DNA from: Acetobacteraceae bacterium
GTDB lineage: Bacteria > Pseudomonadota > Alphaproteobacteria > Acetobacterales > Acetobacteraceae
Reading direction: 5' to 3'
DNA length: 64,000 bases
NCBI GenBank assembly: GCA_947475245.1
Contig: CANJLW010000017.1
Coordinates: forward strand, 24,971 to 88,970
Shown: piece after piece, positions 18,527-25,186 of the stretch
Numbering within the stretch: position 1 is the first letter of the stretch
How the letters are laid out: every line of letters begins with the position of its first letter
The notes under the pieces: generated by a model
The model's database searches: none
Told to the model about the DNA's origin: nothing
The model's input: only the letters and a program-made list of their open reading frames with translations
Program-made: the position numbers and the translations under genes

Positions 18527-19276
18527 TCAGGCCACGCCGGTCGGCAGATCGAGCATCGCCACGGTCCCCTGATCGCACCACATGCGCAGCGTGCCGCCAA
18601 AACGTTCCGCAAGACCGCGCGCGACGCTCATGCCCTCTCCGTCCAGCGGCTGTTTGGTGAAGCCTCGCCCGTCGTCGGTCACGGTCACGCGTAGGCGACG
18701 GAAGCGCGGCTGGTGCTCGACGCGAATGACGATGCGCCCTTCGTCGCGCCCGACCATCCCGTGCTTGACCGCGTTGCCCAGGAATTCATGCGCCACGCGC
18801 AGCACGGTTTCGGTCAGATGCGACGGGCAAGCGCCGCGAACCGAGACATCCAGCGCGATCATCTGATCGGGACGGCTCATCATCTGGATCACGCTGTCGC
18901 CCAGGGAACGCAGTCGGTCCGCGAGGCTGCCGGGCGCGCGAGTCAGGCCGAACAATGCATCCGAGATCGTGGCGGACAGAGCGATGCGATTTTCCAGTTC
19001 CCGCGCCATCTGCTCGCCCGCCGGGGTGTCACACAGGCCCGGGGTCTGGGCGATGACGCACAGCAGGCGCTGGAGGGTGTTCTTTGTGTGGTGGCGGAGT
19101 TGGCGCAGGTCGATGTCATCGACCCGGTCGTCATTTTCCGGGATCGGTAAGACGCCCTGCAAGAGCGCTTCAACCGGCACCAGTTCGGCCCGACCGGAGG
19201 CAGTGCGCCGCCGGTTGGCAACGCCGCGGGACAACCTGGAAACCGGGAGTACTGGGGCCGACGATGCGTACGACAT
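18527..19276 (-). CDS. Soluble histidine kinase, HWE/HisKA_2-like
   Basis: About 249 residues. The H-box is LRQLRHHTKNTLQRLL (His62 or His63) and the N-box EFLGNAVKHG. The G1 box DDGRGFTKQPL and a GMSVARGLAERFGG tail follow, as in HisKA_2/HWE-type kinases and general-stress kinases. There is no membrane span and no recognisable sensor domain; the first 55 residues are Arg/Ser-rich. The start at 19276 is chosen for AAGGAAG placed nine bases upstream; longer in-frame starts exist. It is divergent to DUF6502 with operator-like dyads between them. No cognate response regulator is adjacent. Confidence 0.8.
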   Translation of the reverse strand: MSYASSAPVLPVSRLSRGVANRRRTASGRAELVPVEALLQGVLPIPENDDRVDDIDLRQLRHHTKNTLQRLLCVIAQTPGLCDTPAGEQMARELENRIALSATISDALFGLTRAPGSLADRLRSLGDSVIQMMSRPDQMIALDVSVRGACPSHLTETVLRVAHEFLGNAVKHGMVGRDEGRIVIRVEHQPRFRRLRVTVTDDGRGFTKQPLDGEGMSVARGLAERFGGTLRMWCDQGTVAMLDLPTGVA

Positions 19277-19307
19277 GACTTGCTGCTTCCTTTGGGGTGC
19301 GAGCATG

Positions 19308-19376
19308 GCGTTAACGCTATGTGGGAAATTTTCCCACGTCAACCGCGATTCGGTATTTTGTGGGTGTTTTTCCCAC
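19308..19376. promoter_or_regulatory. Cluster of three dyads between the kinase and DUF6502 genes
   Basis: The 147-base divergent gap holds GCGTTAACGC (19308-19317), GTGGGAAATTTTCCCAC (19321-19337, a perfect palindrome about a central T) and GTGGGTGTTTTTCCCAC (19360-19376). The last two share the form GTGGG-N7-CCCAC and lie 39 bases apart, centre to centre, close to four helical turns. This is the layout expected of paired operator sites for a dimeric regulator. Two exact copies of the 5-7-5 arms in one gap are unlikely to be chance. Confidence 0.6.
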
Positions 19377-19423
19377 ACCGGCATGTGTTAGAACGGACGA
19401 AAGAGAACTGGCATCCGTCCCGC

Positions 19424-20299
19424 ATGTCCGACGCCGATCAACCGCGAAGCCTGCCGCAAGCGCTGCTGCTGAAAGCAGTCAGGCGATTGCTGCGTCCGCT
19501 CGTTCGGCTGCTGATGCGCAATGGTATTACCTTCCCCGTACTCGCGGATCAGTTGCGTACTCTTTACGTCGACGTCGCAACCAGCGATATTTTGACATAC
19601 CCCAAGACCCGAACCGATAGTCGGATCAGCCTCGCGACGGGGGTACATCGCAAGGAAATTCGCCGGTTGCGAGAACAGGCCGCCGATAGCGACGCCGAAC
19701 CGCAGGTTGTAACCATCGCGAGCCAGATCATCGCGCGCTGGGCGGGATCGGCCCCTTTCCTGGATGCATCAGGCAACCCGCGTCCATTGCCGCGGATCGC
19801 CGATCCCACCGACCCGACGTCTGCATCGTTCGAGTCGTTGATTGCGTCCGTCACCACCGACATTCGCCCGCGGGCGGTACTTGACGATTGGACCAGCCAG
19901 GGCATCGTCACGCTCGACGCCGCGGGTCTGGTGCGTCTGAACACCGCCGCGTTCCTGCCGAAAATCGGCGGAGAGGAGCAGTTGTTCTTCTTCGCCCGCA
20001 ACCTGCACGATCACGTGGCCGCGTCGGCGGCCAACATCGCCGCGACAGACACCGCGCCATTCCTGGATCGCACCCTGCATTACGATGGGCTGACGCCGGA
20101 CGCTGCGCGCCAACTGGAGGCCTTCGCGCGCGACGCCGCCATGAAAGCGCTGCTAGAAGCGAACCAGTTGGCGTTGCGCCTGGTCGCCGAAGAAGGCAAC
20201 GCCACTGATACGCCGAGCGCGCCGATGCGACGGGTGAATTTCGGCGTCTATGTTTACAGCGACGACGATGCCCCGTTACCCGGGGAAGCGGAGCCATGA
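19424..20299 (+). CDS. DUF6502 family protein, putative DNA-binding regulator
   Basis: A 291-residue protein of the DUF6502 family, which has no established function. The N-terminal third looks like a winged-helix or HTH region: an RLLMRNGITFPVLADQLRTL helix pair, then DSRISLATGVHRKEIRRLRE, which resembles a recognition helix. The rest is mixed alpha/beta with FLPKIGGEEQLFFFARNLHD. It starts at ATG 19424 and overlaps the DUF5666 lipoprotein gene by ATGA; the two families are known to occur as neighbours. A regulatory role, perhaps through the GTGGG-N7-CCCAC dyads just upstream, is inference. Confidence 0.75.
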   Translation: MSDADQPRSLPQALLLKAVRRLLRPLVRLLMRNGITFPVLADQLRTLYVDVATSDILTYPKTRTDSRISLATGVHRKEIRRLREQAADSDAEPQVVTIASQIIARWAGSAPFLDASGNPRPLPRIADPTDPTSASFESLIASVTTDIRPRAVLDDWTSQGIVTLDAAGLVRLNTAAFLPKIGGEEQLFFFARNLHDHVAASAANIAATDTAPFLDRTLHYDGLTPDAARQLEAFARDAAMKALLEANQLALRLVAEEGNATDTPSAPMRRVNFGVYVYSDDDAPLPGEAEP

Positions 20300-22086
20300 G
20301 GCGCGCGCTCGCCCTGCTGCTGACAACGTTTCTGGCGGGCTGCGTGGTCCCGACGCCCCCGTCGGTACCCAGCAACGCCGGGACCACGACCAAGGACGAT
20401 CCGACACTCGGTGGCCTATGCAAGGTCGGACCCGACGGCGGTCCCTTACTGGCGGACCGGGGCATTGGCGGGACCGGTATTGGCGTTTCCGGCACAGGAG
20501 GCATCGGCGGCACCGGCGAACCCATGCGCCTGGCTGAACGCGGCATCGGCGGCACCGGCCTGCGGCCCGACGACCTAAAGGGACCCACGCGCGGCGTTCG
20601 CCCGACGGAGATCCTGCAACCCACCGAAATCGCCCAACGCACCACCGGCATTGTCGGAGTCATCACCGGCTTCGCCAGTATCTGCGTCGACGGGCTGGAT
20701 ATCGCCGTCGACCATACGGTTCCCATCGATATCGAGGGAAAGCCCGGCGATCCAAACGCGCTCCGCGCCGGTCAGGTTGTTGCGATCGAGGCAACCGGCC
20801 CAACGGGGGCGCTCCGCGCCAAGGGAATCGCCGTCCGCCACGAGGTCGCCGGCCCGATCGAGCGTCTGGAAGTCGGTGCCAATACAATGATCGTCGCGGG
20901 TCAGCGCGTCAGTGTCCCGAACACCGCCTGGGGTGCCGGCCGCTTCGGACTCGGCGATCAGGTCATCGTCAGCGGCCTGCGTCGCCCCGATGGCGGCATT
21001 CTCGCCACACGCCTGGACCGCGGCAGCGCCGATGTCGTCTCCGTGCGCGGACAGGTCTCGACCGAAGGCGGAACGCTGCGAATCGGTGCCATGACACTGC
21101 AGGCACCCGTCGGAATGAATCTCGCCGCCGGGCAGTTCGTCTCGGTCACCGGCGCCTATCGCAACGGCGCGTTGCAGGTCGGCAAGATCAGCAACGACGT
21201 CCTGGCCGCGAACCCGCCCGCCTATTTCGGTCCGACCGTCGGCAAAGTTCTGGTGCAATCGATCGTGCGGGTCGAAGGCGGCCGCGTATTGCTGAACGGA
21301 CACGTGCGGCTTCCCGCCAGCTCGGCACTCAGCGCCCGCGGAGGAGAGCGCGGCAACGCGGTTCTGTCGCTGGAAAAAGGCACGGACGGGCAATTCTCCG
21401 CGACCGGCCTGCGAGAGGTGGATGGGACCACCGCCCTGCCCGCGCCCACGCCGCAACCGTCCATTGCCCCGGGTGCGTCGTTGAAAACCAACGGCACTGT
21501 CCCGGACGCCGGTTCGGCCGCGGCCGACGCCATGCAGCGCGCGAAATCCTGGGTTCGGACGGCCAGAAGCGCGGGGGTCACCGGAACTGCCGCGACGACA
21601 TCCTGGACAGCGCCGTCGGTTACACCGACCGCCTGGGTCGCCGCACCTTCGACAACGACCCCGGCGACGACAGCCTCCGCACCAACGGCCCCCACGACAA
21701 CTGCCCCCGTGACAACACCGGGGGGCAGCACGACGACACCAACCACCACGACATCCACGCCCGTTGCGCCGGCCACCGTGACACCGGCTACCACGCCGGC
21801 TTCAACCGGCGGGTCGCTTGGGGGATCGTCAGGTGGAACGACCGCGACCGGGGTTCCCATGGTCGGTCTGACGACGACACCCATCGTAAGCCGCCTTTCC
21901 TCCGCCGTCGCCACGACGATCTTCGCAAGCGGTGCCACACGTGCCGCCATCGTCACCACAACACCGACCACCGGCGGTGCGGGCACGCCAAGCGTTACGA
22001 CCCCGGGTATCGGCGGGGGAACGACGACAGGCACTGCCACGGGCACGCGCAACGGCGGTCTGGGAACCCGGACAACCGGTCGTTAG
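20296..22086 (+). CDS. DUF5666-domain lipoprotein
   Basis: A 596-residue predicted lipoprotein. The signal MRRALALLLTTFLAGC gives a lipobox with Cys16. Residues ~55-95 contain repeated GIGGTG units, a feature of this group. Residues ~110-400 hold several beta-rich OB-like DUF5666 modules, recognisable from G-x-V-x-x-I and the repeated pattern of G-Q-V-V/F-V-S-V-x-G. From ~residue 415 the chain becomes Thr/Pro/Ala-rich and low-complexity to the end, possibly a cell-wall or surface spacer. It is translationally coupled to DUF6502. Function is not established. Confidence 0.75.
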   Translation: MRRALALLLTTFLAGCVVPTPPSVPSNAGTTTKDDPTLGGLCKVGPDGGPLLADRGIGGTGIGVSGTGGIGGTGEPMRLAERGIGGTGLRPDDLKGPTRGVRPTEILQPTEIAQRTTGIVGVITGFASICVDGLDIAVDHTVPIDIEGKPGDPNALRAGQVVAIEATGPTGALRAKGIAVRHEVAGPIERLEVGANTMIVAGQRVSVPNTAWGAGRFGLGDQVIVSGLRRPDGGILATRLDRGSADVVSVRGQVSTEGGTLRIGAMTLQAPVGMNLAAGQFVSVTGAYRNGALQVGKISNDVLAANPPAYFGPTVGKVLVQSIVRVEGGRVLLNGHVRLPASSALSARGGERGNAVLSLEKGTDGQFSATGLREVDGTTALPAPTPQPSIAPGASLKTNGTVPDAGSAAADAMQRAKSWVRTARSAGVTGTAATTSWTAPSVTPTAWVAAPSTTTPATTASAPTAPTTTAPVTTPGGSTTTPTTTTSTPVAPATVTPATTPASTGGSLGGSSGGTTATGVPMVGLTTTPIVSRLSSAVATTIFASGATRAAIVTTTPTTGGAGTPSVTTPGIGGGTTTGTATGTRNGGLGTRTTGR

Positions 22087-22152
22087 GGCCATTGCCCGTA
22101 ACAGCCGCCACCGGTATCATCGCTGCCTATCATCCTTGCTTCAGGACACGCG

Positions 22153-22608
22153 ATGCCGCCGGTTCCCATTCGACTGCGCCGACTGGCGCATAACGCAGAC
22201 CTGCCGTTGCCGTCCTATGCCACGCAGGGTGCCGCCGGGATGGACCTTGTCGCCGCGGTCGGCGAACCGATCGTCATCGCCCCCGGCCAACGGGCGTTGA
22301 TACCGACCGGCCTCGCGATCGCGCTCCCCCACGGCTACGAACTGCAAATCCGCCCCCGCTCGGGCCTCGCGCTGCGCCAGGGCATCGTTCTGCCCAACAG
22401 CCCCGGCACGATCGACGAGGATTATCGCGGGGAGGTGCAGGTCATCCTACTGAACGCGGGACAGGAGGATTTCATCGTCGAACGCGGCATGCGCATCGCC
22501 CAGGCTGTGCTCGCTCCCGTGGTACGCGCGGAATGGCAGATCACCGACACACTCGACGACACCGCCCGCGGCACCGGCGGCTTCGGCAGCACGGGCACGA
22601 GTGGCTGA
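22153..22608 (+). CDS. dut: Deoxyuridine 5'-triphosphate nucleotidohydrolase
   Basis: A 151-residue trimeric dUTPase that hydrolyses dUTP to dUMP. All five motifs are visible: [10 protein letters not shown] (I), [10 protein letters not shown] (II), [14 protein letters not shown] (III), [10 protein letters not shown] (IV) and the glycine-rich [10 protein letters not shown] (V). AGGA precedes the ATG at 22153. In relatives dut is usually next to coaBC; here four genes lie between. It ends one base from the convergent HPt gene. Confidence 0.96.
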   Translation: MPPVPIRLRRLAHNADLPLPSYATQGAAGMDLVAAVGEPIVIAPGQRALIPTGLAIALPHGYELQIRPRSGLALRQGIVLPNSPGTIDEDYRGEVQVILLNAGQEDFIVERGMRIAQAVLAPVVRAEWQITDTLDDTARGTGGFGSTGTSG

Positions 22609-22609
22609 C

Positions 22610-22984
22610 TTAGCCCGACCGGTGTTCGGCTTTCCACCCGGCCAGCGCGCTTAGCCCCTGTTCAGCCGACAGCGCGAGATCGCGAACGGCGTCAGCATCC
22701 ACGCCACCGCCCTCGCTCGCGCGCTGGATCGCGTATGCCGTCTCCCCGAACCGCACCAGACCGAGATTGCGGGCCGCGCCGGCCAGGGCATGGGCTTCCC
22801 TGCGGAGTCGTTGCACCTCCCCCTCCGCGAAGCAGGAGTACAATGCGGCAATCCGAATCGGGACATCGTCCTCGAATATCGCCATCGCCTCGATCACCGT
22901 CGCGGTGCCGACATCTTCCGCCAACTGGCTCAGAAAATCGTGATCCAGCACGGGGCCGTAAAGTGTTGCCAGCCCCTCCATCAT
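22610..22984 (-). CDS. HPt-domain phosphotransfer protein
   Basis: A 124-residue histidine-phosphotransfer protein. The phosphorylatable His65 is in REAHALAGAARNLGL, which fits the H-x-L-x-G-x(4)-G pattern of HPt domains. The ATG at 22984 overlaps the stop of the REC-EAL gene upstream (ATGA), so the two are translationally coupled. It probably passes phosphoryl groups to or from the neighbouring receiver domain. No hybrid kinase is nearby, so the donor is elsewhere. Confidence 0.85.
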   Translation of the reverse strand: MMEGLATLYGPVLDHDFLSQLAEDVGTATVIEAMAIFEDDVPIRIAALYSCFAEGEVQRLRREAHALAGAARNLGLVRFGETAYAIQRASEGGGVDADAVRDLALSAEQGLSALAGWKAEHRSG

Positions 22985-24177
22985 GCCGCCTCGACCGCTC
23001 GCGCGCTCATCCACTGCATCAGTTCGTCCTCGCTCATGGCCTTGCCGTACAACCACCCCTGACCGACGTCGCAGCCGACATCGCGCAGCATCGCCGCCAC
23101 GACCGGCGTCTCGATCCCCTCCGCGACCACCTGAAGGCCCAGTTCCCGGGCCATGGAGATTGTGGCGCGAACGATTTTCCATGCCTCCGGGTCGCTGTCG
23201 CAGTGCCCGACGAACGAACGGTCGATCTTCAGTTCGGAGAACGGCAACCGCAGCAATGTCAGCAACGACGAGTGCCCCGTGCCGAAATCGTCGATCGACA
23301 AGCTGACGCCCTTGATCCGCAGTCGCGTCAGCACCTCCGCCGCGATCAGCGGATTGTCGATGACCGTGCTTTCCGTGATTTCCGCGACCAGCGCGCCAGG
23401 ACCCAGCGAGTGATCGCGTAGGGCCTGCTCAATCGCCTCCGGCAAGCCCGGATCGGCCAGAACCATGGGAGAAATATTCACCGCGACGCCGCAAACTGGA
23501 AAGGTCCGGCGCCAACGCCGGCAGGCTTCAAGCGAGCGGCGCAGCATCTGCGCGGTCAATCGGCCGATCAACCCGGCCTGCTCGGCCAGCGGGATAAAGA
23601 CATCCGGCGCGACGGACGATCCCGGTTCCGGCATCCAACGTGCCAACGCCTCAACGCCGATCACCGACCCGTCGCGCAGCGAAACCTTGGGCTGAAATCT
23701 CGGCACGATCTCATCCGCCTCGACCGCCTCTCGCAGTGCCGCCGCCGTCGGCGGGGTAAAGGTAACGCTTGGGCCAACCGCGATCCGGGCGGGCATATCG
23801 CGCAGCAGCGCGATCAGCGCGCGGATCGATACCGGCTTCGCCAAGGCACCGGCGACGCGCAATCCAAGCGCCATGGCGAGGCGGGCAGTCGCGGTACGCA
23901 CCCGATCGTCGAGGCGCGACACAACAATCACCACGGGGTCAGAGCGACTGTTACGTACTACCTGAAGAAGGCTGATTCCTTCGGCCTCGCCAAGCGACAA
24001 ATCCAGTACGACGACATCGTAGCATGCCTCCGCCAACCGGTCCGACGCCATGGTCAGGCTGTCGGCGCCATCCACGTGGAAGCCGATCGCCTCCACCCCG
24101 CGCGCGATGATCAACCGCTGAATGGGTTCGTCATCCACCACGAGCAGGCGGCGTCCATATTTCGACGGCACGGTCAC
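22981..24177 (-). CDS. Response regulator with EAL c-di-GMP phosphodiesterase domain
   Basis: About 398 residues from the GTG at 24177; a second GTG at 24171 is possible. Residues 10-130 are a receiver domain: acidic pair in LLVVDDEP, phosphoacceptor Asp59 in VVVLDLSLG, and Lys in ALAKPVS. The EAL domain follows with GVEALARW, AVNISP, VAEITES, SIDDFGTGHSS, LKIDRSFV, VVAEGIET and a final Q in VGQGWLYG. All catalytic and loop-6 residues are intact, so active hydrolysis of c-di-GMP to pGpG is expected, gated by phosphorylation. A much longer open frame upstream has no family match. Confidence 0.92.
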   Translation of the reverse strand: MTVPSKYGRRLLVVDDEPIQRLIIARGVEAIGFHVDGADSLTMASDRLAEACYDVVVLDLSLGEAEGISLLQVVRNSRSDPVVIVVSRLDDRVRTATARLAMALGLRVAGALAKPVSIRALIALLRDMPARIAVGPSVTFTPPTAAALREAVEADEIVPRFQPKVSLRDGSVIGVEALARWMPEPGSSVAPDVFIPLAEQAGLIGRLTAQMLRRSLEACRRWRRTFPVCGVAVNISPMVLADPGLPEAIEQALRDHSLGPGALVAEITESTVIDNPLIAAEVLTRLRIKGVSLSIDDFGTGHSSLLTLLRLPFSELKIDRSFVGHCDSDPEAWKIVRATISMARELGLQVVAEGIETPVVAAMLRDVGCDVGQGWLYGKAMSEDELMQWMSARAVEAA

Positions 24178-24313
24178 GGGGTTGCCTCGGCGGTTCCTGG
24201 GATCGGAATTGTGGAGCGAAATAGTGAATAAGACGTAAACACCGACCGAGATTCGACGGGTTTCGCACGGGTTGACAGCCACGCGCGTGGCCTTCTCTTC
24301 TGTGGAGGTGCCT

Positions 24314-25186
24314 ATGCGTTCGATCCTGTTCGCCATCCTGATCTACGTGTTCGCCGTACCGTCCGCGCGCGGGGAACCCCCACGCGTCGCGCGGGATCGA
24401 TGGATCGTCACCAGCGACGGCGTTAGGCTGCACTACCTCGAAGCGGGTTCGACCAACGCGACACGTACAATCCTGTTTGTTCCGGGCTGGACGATGCCGG
24501 CCTGGATTTGGGAAGGGCAGCTTCACGCGCTGTCGGCTCGCTACCGTGTCGTCGCGATGGACCCGCGCGGACAAGGCAAATCGGATGTTCCCGCAACCGG
24601 CTACGAACCGATCAGACGCGGGCGGGACATCGCGGACGTTGTCCGACACCTGGGACCGGACCCGGTGGTGATCGTCGGTTGGTCTCTCGGCGTGCTCGAC
24701 ACGCTTGCCTCCATCGCGACCGTCGGCGACCGGGCCGTCGCCGGGCTGGTGCTGGTGGACAATTCGGTAGGGGAGGAACCGGCCCCTCTCGCGCCGCCGC
24801 CCACGACAGGCCCACCGCCCGCGCCGCCACCGCACGCCGAGCGGATGAAACAGTTTGTTCATGCGATGTTTCGCCGCCCGCGCGACCCAGCGTGGCTCGA
24901 TCGGCTGATCCAGGATTGCCTGCGCACGCCGGAACCCGCGAGCAAGGCACTGCTTGCTTACCCAATGCCGCGCACGTATTGGAAAGAAGCGGTCTATGCC
25001 ACCACGCGGCCCGTGTTATATGTGGTCCGTCCACGTTGGGCAGCGCAGGCTGAGAATCTGGTCCGCAATCGACCAGGCACGGAGACCGAGATTTTTACCG
25101 ACGCCGGCCACGCTCTGTTCGTCGACGAAGCGGCTCGCTTCAACGCACTTCTTGACGGCTTCCTCCGCCGTCGGGTCTGGCGATGA
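24314..25186 (+). CDS. Exported alpha/beta hydrolase
   Basis: A 290-residue protein. TGGAGGTG precedes the ATG at 24314. The N-terminus RSILFAILIYVFAVPSARGE is a Sec signal peptide with cleavage after the A-R-G region. The nucleophile elbow is VGWSLGVLD (Ser), the oxyanion region FVPGWTMPAW, and the catalytic His is in DAGHALFVDE; an acid would lie near VVRPRW. A PPPTTGPPPAPPP linker sits in the cap. It is probably periplasmic, of unknown substrate. Its stop overlaps the next ATG (ATGA), the start of a three-gene coupled set. Confidence 0.85.
   Translation: MRSILFAILIYVFAVPSARGEPPRVARDRWIVTSDGVRLHYLEAGSTNATRTILFVPGWTMPAWIWEGQLHALSARYRVVAMDPRGQGKSDVPATGYEPIRRGRDIADVVRHLGPDPVVIVGWSLGVLDTLASIATVGDRAVAGLVLVDNSVGEEPAPLAPPPTTGPPPAPPPHAERMKQFVHAMFRRPRDPAWLDRLIQDCLRTPEPASKALLAYPMPRTYWKEAVYATTRPVLYVVRPRWAAQAENLVRNRPGTETEIFTDAGHALFVDEAARFNALLDGFLRRRVWR

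Noticed and set aside
20500..20580. GIGGTG repeats considered as a CRISPR or tandem DNA repeat
   Set aside because: The repetition is at protein level inside the DUF5666 lipoprotein, with no equal-length DNA repeats or spacers.
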